Source: Methylobacterium sp. J-030 (GTDB taxonomy: Bacteria; Pseudomonadota; Alphaproteobacteria; Rhizobiales; Beijerinckiaceae). From it: a stretch of 64,000 bases of DNA. The stretch is taken from the NCBI RefSeq assembly GCF_022829545.1, contig NZ_JAKSYM010000341.1:1-64000 (forward strand), in the 5' to 3' direction. Within the stretch, counting starts at the first letter, position 1. Each line of letters opens with the position of its first letter. The notes under the pieces were generated by a model. The model made no database searches, was not told the DNA's origin, and worked only from the letters and a program-made list of their open reading frames with translations. A program made the position numbers and the translations under genes. Positions 43,082 to 51,042 of this stretch are shown here, in pieces.

Positions 43082-43262
43082 GGCTCGCGCTGATCCGGTC
43101 GATGCGATGCCGTGAGACATAGCTATTATTGATACGGAGGTTGTCCGACAAAGCCTTACGCCCGCGCAGCGCTCGAACCTCGTCAATGCCTCCAGCAGAA
43201 CGAGTCATCTCTGCAGCCAAGCTGCCGGAGAATTTTTTAGCAGCCTGTTCGGTGCTCGCCAT
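42984..43262 (-). CDS. Third gene of the HEPN-like operon, small, probably 3'-truncated
   Basis: It starts at ATG 43262 inside the stop of the HEPN-like gene (TGATG overlap). The first about 50 residues (MASTEQAAKKFSGSLAAEMT, VRALRGRKALSDNLRINNSY) look like a genuine helical, basic protein. The remainder (past about 43100) is antisense to the secreted-protein gene and Cys/Pro-rich, so the original 3' end was probably lost where the operon joins resident DNA. Function unknown. Confidence 0.4.
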   Translation of the reverse strand: MASTEQAAKKFSGSLAAEMTRSAGGIDEVRALRGRKALSDNLRINNSYVSRHRIDRISASPIPAGCVPPSTGCASCCCPGRCSRRPTSHSAG

Positions 43263-43699
43263 CAGTAGTGATCAACGAGCCGCTCCAGACTTTCCAACCA
43301 AGCCGAGACATCGCGAGCCTCGGCTGGAAGACGCTTGTAGTTGTGGGCTGCCTCGTTTCTGACATCATAGTCCTTGTTGAGAGTCGCCAGGGTGGCCGGA
43401 TCCGCTTGAAAGATCACTTCCAGCTTCCGCCTCAGCGAGAATGCCTTGATGTTCTCAAGAACGTAGCGCCAAGCCGTCCCCTGGACGGTCTTGGCGGCAG
43501 CCTCTCCCTCGATACGCTTCTCTGCTTCCTTCCGGGTAACGTACTCGAACTGCGCCCATCCCAGGAGATAGAACGCTACGTCAACAGCTTCCTGTGCATC
43601 GCGGATCTGTTGGGCGTCGCCCCGCCGCTCCAAGAGTTGCTTGTCCAGAAGCGCCCTGACCCGGTCGTAGGCACGTTTCGTGTCAGTCAGTTTGCTCAC
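43262..43699 (-). CDS. HEPN-like small helical protein
   Basis: 145 residues, predicted all-helical, with a GTG start that overlaps the stop of the upstream 315-residue gene. Near the C-terminus YDVRNEAAHNYKRL contains R-N-x3-H (R-x4-H), the catalytic motif of HEPN ribonucleases found in toxins and anti-phage systems. Composition is clearly less GC-rich than the chromosome. HEPN membership is inferred from motif and length; no family name is certain. It is sandwiched between two overlapping genes of unknown function. Confidence 0.65.
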   Translation of the reverse strand: MSKLTDTKRAYDRVRALLDKQLLERRGDAQQIRDAQEAVDVAFYLLGWAQFEYVTRKEAEKRIEGEAAAKTVQGTAWRYVLENIKAFSLRRKLEVIFQADPATLATLNKDYDVRNEAAHNYKRLPAEARDVSAWLESLERLVDHY

Positions 43700-44643
43700 G
43701 CGTGGACTTCCACGCCGATTAGGTCACGGAAGGCTGTTTCATCCCATGGCCGCGCTTCCCGCCGCTCGCCCCGGATGATGTAGACCCAACGCGTGATGCT
43801 GATGTCGCGCGAAGTGTCGAGAAGGATAGCGCTCCGTTCATGCGTGATAATGTCGATGCGGCCATTGGAGCCGATGACCCAAAGCCCAGCTGGCACGATG
43901 CTCATGACTGGCGACTCGCCCCTGCTGAGGTCGAGGATGGCCAGTTCGCGATCGGGAATAGCGAACTTCTGCATCAGATCTTCGGACATGAGGATCGTTC
44001 GCGAGCGGTCCGCAGTAAGGCCTTCACGGGCCCCCCACGCTTCTGCTTGGGCGTAGATGGCCGCGATACGCTGCTGCCAATCGTCCAAGCGCATGTCCAA
44101 GTCAGTCCTATCGAAGACGCTGCCGTCGTCGTTGAATTCCCAAACGTAGAGCGGATCTAAGTCGCAGTGATGGGGCACGTTGCCATCGAAATACAAGATC
44201 GACAGCCTTAGGCGCTCGACGTTGAAGTTCCAGACCTCGTGCTGGGGCCCCGGTCCGCGCGACAGCTCGAACAGCTCTTTCCAGCACCGCTCCAGCTCTG
44301 TGCCTTTGAAGTCGCGCGTGCCCACGCTCACAGCAGCGGTCACAACCACACTATCCGGGAAGACGATTCTCAGGTTCGACGCGGGTGGCCCCTCCGAGAA
44401 CTCGTGGCACACCTCGGCATCCTTGATCTGGATGCTCCTAATCAGGCGCTCGGGAGGGAAGTCCGTCTCGTCCCCAACGCGCTCGGTGAAGCGCGCCCTT
44501 ACGTCGTCCGGCCCGAGCAGGCGAGGTCCGTGCATCCGGACCTTCGATCCGAACACCACGTAGCGGTTGCCGACATTAGCCAGGACCTGCCGCTCATAGG
44601 GATGAGGGGCTATCAGACCGGAGTGAGCTTCTGAGGCGGTCAC
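43696..44643 (-). CDS. Unrecognised 315-residue protein, first gene of the low-GC operon
   Basis: A soluble protein without signal peptide or membrane helix. It looks like alternating beta/alpha: the N-terminus is YERQVLANVGNRYVVFGSKV; the middle contains LRLSILYFDGNVPHHCDLDP (a possible metal site, HHCD) and the acidic segment FNDDGSVFDRTDLDMRLDDW; the C-terminus has repeated beta strands (MSIVPAGLWVIGSNGRIDII). I recognise no family. It is lower in GC than its neighbours. It overlaps the HEPN-like gene start (GTGA), so the two are expressed together, perhaps as antitoxin/sensor and effector. Confidence 0.7.
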   Translation of the reverse strand: MTASEAHSGLIAPHPYERQVLANVGNRYVVFGSKVRMHGPRLLGPDDVRARFTERVGDETDFPPERLIRSIQIKDAEVCHEFSEGPPASNLRIVFPDSVVVTAAVSVGTRDFKGTELERCWKELFELSRGPGPQHEVWNFNVERLRLSILYFDGNVPHHCDLDPLYVWEFNDDGSVFDRTDLDMRLDDWQQRIAAIYAQAEAWGAREGLTADRSRTILMSEDLMQKFAIPDRELAILDLSRGESPVMSIVPAGLWVIGSNGRIDIITHERSAILLDTSRDISITRWVYIIRGERREARPWDETAFRDLIGVEVHA

Positions 44644-44795
44644 GCTTAGATCCTGTTGCGATCAAGACATGACGATGGGCCTACGCAGCCGAGGCCGCAA
44701 GACACGACAGCTTGGAGGTTTTGTTCCGCCTGACCGGGGACGACCGTCTGGTCCTCCCCGGCTTCGGTCTCGATTGCGCGGTGGCCGATCTCTAT

Positions 44796-44818
44796 GCCCG
44801 CACGCCCCTCGTGCGGGC
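44796..44818. terminator. Terminator hairpin after the Fae-like gene
   Basis: A 9-bp perfect stem GCCCGCACG/CGTGCGGGC with a 5-base loop, ten bases past the stop of the minus-strand Fae homologue. Confidence 0.65.
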
Positions 44819-44828
44819 GCGGCGCTGA

Positions 44829-45368
44829 TCAGTACTCGATCACGCCATCGAGCGCGTAGTGCTTCACGGTCTTGCGGTTGGCGATCAGCTCGTCGACCGT
44901 CGGCTCGCCCTTGAGGGCGCGGGCGATGGCGAGCTTCGTCGCCTCGTAGTTGGTCCGGTACAGGTCCTTCTGGTCGAGGTCGTCGTCCTCGGCGCAACGC
45001 TGATCGAGCCAGATCATGATGATCATGCACAGCTCGTCGAGGCCGTCCTTGGGCAGGATGCCCTCGATGATGCAGTCCACGATCGCGTCGCCGGTGGCCG
45101 CCTGGACCACGCCGCCGAGGAGCTCAGCATACTCGGCCGTGTGGATCGTGACCTTGGTGGTCATCATCGTGGCCGGGCGCACCAGCTGGTTGAGGTCGCG
45201 GACCACGAACATCCGGGTATGGCCCTGCACCTGCCCCATCATCGACGCGAAGGCCTGACCCACCGGCCCGCGCACGGAGCCGATCAGCACCTCCGGCATC
45301 GCGTCGGTGTACTGGCCCTCGGCCGCCAGCACCGTGGCCTCGCCCGTGCGGAACCAGATCTCTTGCAT
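44829..45368 (-). CDS. Formaldehyde-activating enzyme (Fae) family paralogue
   Basis: 179 residues. It aligns with Methylorubrum Fae over its length: VLIGSVRGPVGQAFASMMG (Fae LIIGPRGSPAETAF), VRPATMMTTKVTI (NTLMFNKVTI), IVDCIIEGILPKD (VAEGIIPAD), and strongly YRTNYEATKLAIARALKGEP. Fae condenses formaldehyde with tetrahydromethanopterin. The histidine of Fae proposed as the acid catalyst (VAHID) is replaced here (DAMPEV), so activity is doubtful; a sensing or altered catalytic role is possible. It stands alone between the low-GC operon and an Nramp-like gene. Confidence 0.8.
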   Translation of the reverse strand: MQEIWFRTGEATVLAAEGQYTDAMPEVLIGSVRGPVGQAFASMMGQVQGHTRMFVVRDLNQLVRPATMMTTKVTIHTAEYAELLGGVVQAATGDAIVDCIIEGILPKDGLDELCMIIMIWLDQRCAEDDDLDQKDLYRTNYEATKLAIARALKGEPTVDELIANRKTVKHYALDGVIEY

Positions 45369-45429
45369 ATGTCGACTCCACCTGATCGGAGCCCGCGGGA
45401 GACATCATCGCGCCGCCCGCGTCAATTGC

Positions 45430-46671
45430 TCAGAGCAGGCCGACCCCGTCGAGCACGCCGACCAGCGCGAAGGCGATCGTGATGCCCGAGATGACGTAGA
45501 CCACCCATTTGTAGGCGCCGGTGACGCGCTTGTCCTCCGGCAGGGCCCGGGTGGCGAGCAGGATCAGCAGGCCGAGCGCCAGGGGCAGGAGCAGCGCGTT
45601 CATCACCTCGACGGCGATATTGAGGGCCACGAGATTCGGCACGAGCTGCACGGCCACGGCCCCCGCGGCGACCACCAGCGCGAAGGCGCCGTAGAAGGCC
45701 GGCGCCTCCCGGGGCGACTGCTCCAGGGAATGCGGCTTGCCCGTCACGTCGCCAAAACCCCAGGCCAGCGCCAGCGCCACGACGTTCAGCGCCACGAAGG
45801 CCGCCGCGATGATCCCGACCCCGAACACTGCCTGCCCGAGCCAGGGCCCGAGGGCCGGGGTGAAGGCCCCCGCGAGGTCGCCCACGGTCTGAAGACCCTC
45901 CTTCGTGCCCTGCCCGGCCTTGCCGATCGTGGCGGCGGCCGCGATCAGGATCGCCCCCATCACGCATTGCGAGATCACAGCGCCCACGAACGTGTCGAGC
46001 CGCGAGCTCCGCGCGTGGTCCCAGCCGAGGCCTTTGTCGACGATCGCCGATTGTTGGTAGAAAATCATCCACGGCATGATCACAGCGCCGATATTGGCGG
46101 CGATCAGCACCCGGAACTGGCCGTCGCCCAGCGGCATGTGGGCGAAGGACGCCACGATCTCCGAGGGATTCGGCCGTGCCGCGATCGCGAGGCCGATGAA
46201 GACCAGTTCGAACAGGCCGACCGCAATCGCCACCATCTCGACGCGCCGGTAGCTCCCCGTGAACACCAGCCCGAGCAGCAGGAGCGCCGGCAGACCGAGG
46301 CTCACGAGGCGCGGCACGCCGAACAGGTCGCCGATGCCGGCGATGCCGGAGAATTCGGTGACGATGGCGCCGATTCCGGCGACCACGAGGCCGCCGTAGG
46401 AGATCCAGGCCCAGACCGGCCCGTAATGCGCCCGGATCAGCTCGCCGTGGCCGCGACCGGTGGCGGTGCCGAGCCGCACCGTCAGCTCTTGGACGACGTA
46501 GAGGATCGGCACCAGCAGGATCTGCAGGAGCAGCAGCGAATAGCCCCACCGGGCGCCGCTCTGGGCCGCCGTGATCAGGCTGCCGACATCCGTGTCGGCC
46601 AGCATCACGACGAGTCCGGGACCCGCGGTCTTGAGGAACGTGGCGAGGCGGGGCAGGGAAGCGCTGGGCAC
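45430..46671 (-). CDS. Nramp-related divalent cation transporter
   Basis: 413 residues, about 11 transmembrane helices in the LeuT-type fold. The helix-1 metal motif, DPGN in canonical Nramp, reads ADTDVGSLITA; the helix-6 motif reads IGAVIMPWMIFYQQSA, keeping Met-Pro but losing the usual His. This places it among divergent Nramp relatives whose substrate may be manganese, magnesium or another ion. Proton coupling is uncertain. The gene is just upstream (on the minus strand) of the Fae paralogue. Confidence 0.88.
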   Translation of the reverse strand: MPSASLPRLATFLKTAGPGLVVMLADTDVGSLITAAQSGARWGYSLLLLQILLVPILYVVQELTVRLGTATGRGHGELIRAHYGPVWAWISYGGLVVAGIGAIVTEFSGIAGIGDLFGVPRLVSLGLPALLLLGLVFTGSYRRVEMVAIAVGLFELVFIGLAIAARPNPSEIVASFAHMPLGDGQFRVLIAANIGAVIMPWMIFYQQSAIVDKGLGWDHARSSRLDTFVGAVISQCVMGAILIAAAATIGKAGQGTKEGLQTVGDLAGAFTPALGPWLGQAVFGVGIIAAAFVALNVVALALAWGFGDVTGKPHSLEQSPREAPAFYGAFALVVAAGAVAVQLVPNLVALNIAVEVMNALLLPLALGLLILLATRALPEDKRVTGAYKWVVYVISGITIAFALVGVLDGVGLL

Positions 46672-46748
46672 GGCTCGGGAACAGTCCCGGACTGGGGCGG
46701 TTCCGGCGGGAGCCTGCGGCGTTTTCCCGGGCGCGGGAGGGGACAGCG

Positions 46749-46964
46749 ATGGCGGAGAGCGCGGAGCGGGGGCTCGGCTGGAGCCTTCAGGCGAGCGCCG
46801 TACCGGAGGGGGTGCGGCTGGAACTCGCCCTGTCGGACCTCGGCGGTGGGCCGGTCACCGCCGTGATCGTGCTGGACCGGGCCGAGGCCCGCGCCTTCGC
46901 GCGCGCGCTGCTAGCGGCGGCGGGCGACGCCGCCGAGCGCACATTCCCGAAGCCGCGGACGTGA
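46749..46964 (+). CDS. Small hypothetical protein
   Basis: 71 residues starting MAESAERGLGWSLQASAVPE, with an alternating beta pattern then one helix (RAEARAFARALLAAAG). Not recognised. GGGAGG precedes the ATG. It is divergent from the Nramp-like gene and converges on the lipoprotein. Confidence 0.6.
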   Translation: MAESAERGLGWSLQASAVPEGVRLELALSDLGGGPVTAVIVLDRAEARAFARALLAAAGDAAERTFPKPRT

Positions 46965-46971
46965 ATCCGCC

Positions 46972-47451
46972 TCAGCGCAGGGCAGGACCGGGGTTGCGGC
47001 CCGGCAGGCGCGGCACCACCGTGCCGCGCCGCTCGACCGGCGCATCGCAGGCATAGGCGAACTCAGACTTCTGCGGGTCGAACACGGTCTCGCCAGTGAT
47101 CCGGCAATCCTCCCGCACGGTCTCGTCGAGATAGGCGCGGGCGGCCGTGCGGAAGCGCGTCACCCGGGTCGCCGCCGGCTCCGGATCGATGCGGACCTCG
47201 CTGAGATTGCAGCCGGCATATTCGCGCAGGGCGTTGGAGACGATCAGCATCCGGCGCAATTGCCGGTTGTCGTAAACCTCGTAGGGCTCCTTGCAGCCGA
47301 TCGTGACCACCTGCGGCGTGAGCGCCACATAGTTCCGCGAGATGTAGGAAAATCCGGTGGCGGTGCAGCCGGCGAGCGCCGAGCCCAGGAAGACGGCGGC
47401 TGGGGCGAGCCGGAAGGGCCTCAGGGCCGCGCGCTGTCGCATCCTCGTCAT
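46972..47451 (-). CDS. Putative lipoprotein with four to five cysteines
   Basis: About 159 residues if begun at ATG 47451: a basic start, hydrophobic segment and lipobox (VFLGSALAGC), then a soluble domain with cysteines in TIGCKEP, YAGCNL, EDCRITG and YACDAP. Not recognised. The reading frame is open upstream into the hybrid kinase, so an internal start is assumed from the signal sequence. Confidence 0.6.
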   Translation of the reverse strand: MTRMRQRAALRPFRLAPAAVFLGSALAGCTATGFSYISRNYVALTPQVVTIGCKEPYEVYDNRQLRRMLIVSNALREYAGCNLSEVRIDPEPAATRVTRFRTAARAYLDETVREDCRITGETVFDPQKSEFAYACDAPVERRGTVVPRLPGRNPGPALR

Positions 47452-49110
47452 CCCCAGCCCGAAACCGATCCGCCGCGCGCTCCGGCGGGACACCGGTGTG
47501 CATTGAAACGGCTGCGCTTGCGCCGTCAATGCGTTTGTAACCGGCATCCTCCGCGTCCCGCCGATGGGTGTCGTCGCCAGCGGCGCCGGGGCGGCGTTGC
47601 CGGGATCGGCCGACAATCGGACAAATCGGACCCTCGCGAGATCCGGCGGACATACGGCCCGCGGGAGACCCGCTCCCGCACCGTCACCCGACCGCACCGG
47701 TCGGGGTCGCATTCCGATGCTTGCGGCGGCGAGGACGGAGCGCAGTTGCGCCGGCCGGATCGGTTTCGACAGGATCGGGACGTCCGCCGTGCCGAGATCC
47801 TCGTGCACGCGCCCCTCGTCGTGGCCGGTCATCACCACCGCCGGCAGGGCCTGTCCGGCGCGGCGGCGGACCGCCGCGATGCAATCCGTTCCCGTGACGC
47901 CGTTGCCGAGTTCGAAGTCGGTGATGAGAAGGTCGATCTCGGCGACGGAAGCGGGGATCGCGGGTTCGGCCTGAACCCGGCAGCCCCATAACTCCAGCAG
48001 GCTGGCCGTGGCCCGCAGCACGGCCTCATCATCCACGACCAGCAGCACCCGCAGGCCGCCGAGGGTCGACGGCGGATCGAGCGTGCGCGGCGGAGCCGCG
48101 AGCGCCTGCGCTTGGACGACCGGGAGGTTGCCGATGCCCACAAAGGTCCCGTACCCCGGCGCGGAGCGCAGCGTCACCTCCAGGCCGAGCAGCCCGCCGA
48201 GGCGCCGGAGGATCGGCAGGCCGAGGCCGACGCCCTCGATGTCCCGGTCGCCGCGGTGGTGGACCCGGTAGAACTCGTCGAACACCTTCGCCTGATCCTC
48301 GACCGGGATGCCGGGGCCGCGATCGTAGACCTGCATGGCGAGCCGACCGCCCCGCCGACGGCAGGCGATCAGGATCGGCCGGCCGGGCGCGTATTTGATC
48401 GCGTTGTTGACGATGTTCCGCAGCATCGTGGTCAGCATTGCCCGGTCGGCGCGCACGATCACCGCGCAGGCGCGGATGCGCAGCGCCGTCCCGTCGCGCT
48501 GGGCCGCCTCGGCGTTCCGGCGCCGCACGTCCTCGAGGATGTCGCCGATCGCGACGGCCGCGAAGCGCGGTTCCACCTTGCCGCTGTCGAGGGTCGAGAT
48601 GTCCAGGAGTGACTTGAACAGGCGCGAGACGCGCTGCAGCGACCGGTCGATGATCTCGACCATCCGCAGTTCCTCCGGGCCGAGCTCGGCGCTCCGCAGG
48701 CGCGCGGTGAACAGGCTGATCGCGTGGGTCGGCTGGCGCAGGTCGTGGCTCGCCTGCGCCAGGAAGCGGGACTTGGACAGATTCGCCTCCTGCGCGCGGG
48801 CGTAGGCCGTGTGCAGGCGCTGCAGCAGCGCGTGGATGTAGGCCGGCACGAGGATCGGGGTGCAGGCCAGCGTCAGCACCAGGAAGGGATTGTCCCGCCA
48901 ATACGCGTTGCAGGTGGCCGTCACGACGATCGACGCCAGCGCCACCGCGGCCGTGATCTTCAGATCGGTCGTCCCGAAGCGCAGGCCGTTTCCCACCGTG
49001 ATCCACATCAGGATGGCGTAGATCGGCATCATCGGAGCGCCGCCCACCGCCATGGTCCAGGTCATCGAGCCCATGTCGTTGCTGATCGTGATGACGCGCC
49101 GCAGGAGCAT
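46972..49110 (-). CDS. Hybrid histidine kinase, main ORF (5' end frameshifted, 3' read-through)
   Basis: It contains three to four transmembrane segments (MTWTMAVGGAPMMPIYAILM and following), a HisKA domain (SKSRFLAQASHDLRQPTHAI), an HATPase (LRNIVNNAIKYA, VEGVGLGLPILRRLGG) and a receiver (LLVVDDEAVL, LLITDFELGNGVTG, LSKPIRPAQL). The frame upstream of the ATG reads YDWIRRRPGN and then stops, while another frame carries the missing N-terminal helices to 49340. At the 3' side no stop separates the receiver from the lipoprotein frame. It is either a degraded kinase or a sequence with indels; kinase function would otherwise be expected. Confidence 0.75.
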   Translation of the reverse strand: MLLRRVITISNDMGSMTWTMAVGGAPMMPIYAILMWITVGNGLRFGTTDLKITAAVALASIVVTATCNAYWRDNPFLVLTLACTPILVPAYIHALLQRLHTAYARAQEANLSKSRFLAQASHDLRQPTHAISLFTARLRSAELGPEELRMVEIIDRSLQRVSRLFKSLLDISTLDSGKVEPRFAAVAIGDILEDVRRRNAEAAQRDGTALRIRACAVIVRADRAMLTTMLRNIVNNAIKYAPGRPILIACRRRGGRLAMQVYDRGPGIPVEDQAKVFDEFYRVHHRGDRDIEGVGLGLPILRRLGGLLGLEVTLRSAPGYGTFVGIGNLPVVQAQALAAPPRTLDPPSTLGGLRVLLVVDDEAVLRATASLLELWGCRVQAEPAIPASVAEIDLLITDFELGNGVTGTDCIAAVRRRAGQALPAVVMTGHDEGRVHEDLGTADVPILSKPIRPAQLRSVLAAASIGMRPRPVRSGDGAGAGLPRAVCPPDLARVRFVRLSADPGNAAPAPLATTPIGGTRRMPVTNALTAQAQPFQCTPVSRRSARRIGFGLGMTRMRQRAALRPFRLAPAAVFLGSALAGCTATGFSYISRNYVALTPQVVTIGCKEPYEVYDNRQLRRMLIVSNALREYAGCNLSEVRIDPEPAATRVTRFRTAARAYLDETVREDCRITGETVFDPQKSEFAYACDAPVERRGTVVPRLPGRNPGPALR

Positions 49111-49140
49111 GTTGCCCGGCCGCCGTCTGATCCAATCGTA

Positions 49141-49340
49141 TTAAATGAAAGATAAAAACAGACTGAAAACCATAATATTGGGGATGATGTACCCCTCTGG
49201 CGAATAATATTGACAAAAGTCAATAGTAGATAATGGAGGATCGTGCTGCTGATCATGACGATGCGGACCACGGCCTGCGCCTTCTCAGTATCGAAGGGTT
49301 CGTCCTGCTCGTTCTGCAGAGGGGACATCGTCACCTTCAT
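49141..49340 (-). pseudogene. N-terminal fragment of the hybrid kinase in another frame
   Basis: The ATG at 49340 begins MKVTMSPLQNEQDEPFDTEK. A helix pair (IVMISSTILHYLLLTFVNII, ILWFSVCFYLSFN) follows. At 49140-49143 the frame must shift by one base to join YDWIRRRPGNMLLRRV of the main ORF. The join is smooth in sequence character, pointing to a single-base deletion. Confidence 0.65.
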
Positions 49341-49342
49341 TT

Positions 49343-50596
49343 ATGTTGAGCCGTGCTCGTCGAGTCGATGATCGGGGTGCGGTCAGGCGTCCCGTCCGGG
49401 TCTGCGCGGAGGATCCGGTCCGCCGCCGACCGCCGGACCGGGTCGATCAGGCGAGCCCCGCAACCCGTCGCCCTGGCGGAGGCCCGGCCGAAGGAACCGG
49501 CTGCGGCCTGTCCGAGCGCGACCTGCGGATCGACCGGGCGCTCGGCGCGCTCTACGATTCCGACCGCACGGGCGGGCTCGGCGCCTCCGCGCCCTCCGTG
49601 CCGCGCTGGCTCGGCGACATCCGCGACTACTTCCCGGCCTCCGTGGTGCAGGTGATGCAGCGCGACGCGTTCGAGCGGCTCGACCTCAAGCGCATGCTCA
49701 CCGAGCCCGAAATGCTGGAGGCCGTGGTGCCCGACGTGGCCCTGGTCTCGACGCTGATTTCCATGCGCAGCCTGCTCGGCGGCCGGACCAGGGAGACCGC
49801 CCGGCTGGTGGTGCGCCGGGTGGTCGAGGCGCTGATGTGCAAGCTCGAGGAGCCGGAGCGGCAGGCGGTGAACGGCGCGATCGACCGGTCCCGGGTGAAC
49901 CGGCGCCCGCGCCACGCCGAGATCGACTGGAATCGCACCATCCGGGCGAACCTGCGCCATTACCAAGCCGACTACAAAACCATCATCCCGGAGATCCGGC
50001 TCGGCCACGGGCGCCGGGGCCGCGGCTCCCTGAAGGACGTGGTGCTGTGCATCGACCAGTCCGGCTCGATGGCCGCCTCCGTGGTCTATGCCAGCATCTT
50101 CGGGGCCGTGATGGCCTCGCTGCCGGCAGTCTCGACCCGGCTCGTGGTGTTCGACACCGAAGTGGTCGACCTCTCCGACACCCTCGACGATCCGGTCGAG
50201 GTGCTGTTCTCGGTGCAGCTCGGCGGCGGCACCGACATCAACCGGGCGGTGGGCTACTGCGCGTCGCGCATCACCCGGCCCGAGGACACGATCCTCGTGC
50301 TGATCTCCGACCTCTACGAGGGCGGCGTGACGGCGGGGCTGCTCGGCCATGCCCAGCGCCTCGTCGCGGCCGGTGTGCAGTTCGTGGCGCTGCTCGCCCT
50401 GTCGGATTCCGGCGCTCCGGCCTACGACCGGGCGCTCGCGGCCCGGCTGGCCGCTTTGGGCGTCCCGGCTTTCGCCTGCACGCCCGACCTGTTCCCCGAC
50501 ATGATGGCGGCGGCGATCCGCAAGGACGATCTGGAAGCCTGGGCGGCCGGGGCCGGCATCGCGGCGGTGCGGGCCGATCCGGGGCCGGATCCGTAA
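49343..50596 (+). CDS. VWA domain (CoxE-like) protein
   Basis: 417 residues as an open frame; homologous character begins near residue 53 (GTGCGLSERDLRIDRALGAL). The C-terminal VWA domain has the MIDAS motif CIDQSGSMAAS, the later GGGTDINRAV and a third metal site near LISDLYEGG. Such proteins usually pair with a MoxR AAA ATPase, absent here. The first about 50 residues are low-complexity, and the ATG is only two bases from the divergent kinase fragment, so the true 5' end may be lost or shifted. Confidence 0.8.
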   Translation: MLSRARRVDDRGAVRRPVRVCAEDPVRRRPPDRVDQASPATRRPGGGPAEGTGCGLSERDLRIDRALGALYDSDRTGGLGASAPSVPRWLGDIRDYFPASVVQVMQRDAFERLDLKRMLTEPEMLEAVVPDVALVSTLISMRSLLGGRTRETARLVVRRVVEALMCKLEEPERQAVNGAIDRSRVNRRPRHAEIDWNRTIRANLRHYQADYKTIIPEIRLGHGRRGRGSLKDVVLCIDQSGSMAASVVYASIFGAVMASLPAVSTRLVVFDTEVVDLSDTLDDPVEVLFSVQLGGGTDINRAVGYCASRITRPEDTILVLISDLYEGGVTAGLLGHAQRLVAAGVQFVALLALSDSGAPAYDRALAARLAALGVPAFACTPDLFPDMMAAAIRKDDLEAWAAGAGIAAVRADPGPDP

Positions 50597-51042
50597 GACC
50601 CGGGATGCCCGCATCGATCCCGGAACGGGGCCCGCCGAGGGCGTGTGGAACCACCCGCGCGTTCGCCTCCGGCCGTGGGAGCATTGCGCCCCACGGCACC
50701 CGACGGGGTTCGAGACCGGTGTCTCCTGTGTGATCCCACGCGGTCCGGGGTCTTCGCGGCGTTCCGGATAAAGGGGGGCAGAACCGCTCCGAACCGTTTC
50801 GCGAGCGTGGTCGTGCTCGATCGCGGCCTGCAATCCCGCGAGACGCCACCCCTCCATGTGTGCGCGTTGACGGCGCAGCCAGCGGCGGTGACTTATCCCG
50901 CGCATCTTTGGTTGTTTCCGCGAACAAAGCCGAGGATTCGATGGCGAATGGGGTTCTCTGAGGGATCGGTCTAGCAATATTGTGCCTATCGGCGGCGTCG
51001 ACGAAGAGTTGTGCCGAGAATTACGGGATGGAGGGCGTCCTG
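50597..51042. other. Interval without a recognised gene
   Basis: About 445 bases. The last 150 (from about 50880) are less GC-rich and may be the promoter of the next ORF. No RNA gene, repeat or convincing frame was found. Confidence 0.4.

Noticed and set aside
44684..44780. Possible RNA gene with GGGGA..TCCCC hairpin upstream of the low-GC operon
   Set aside because: No tRNA-like fold, promoter or terminator arrangement; the hairpin is short and may be incidental.
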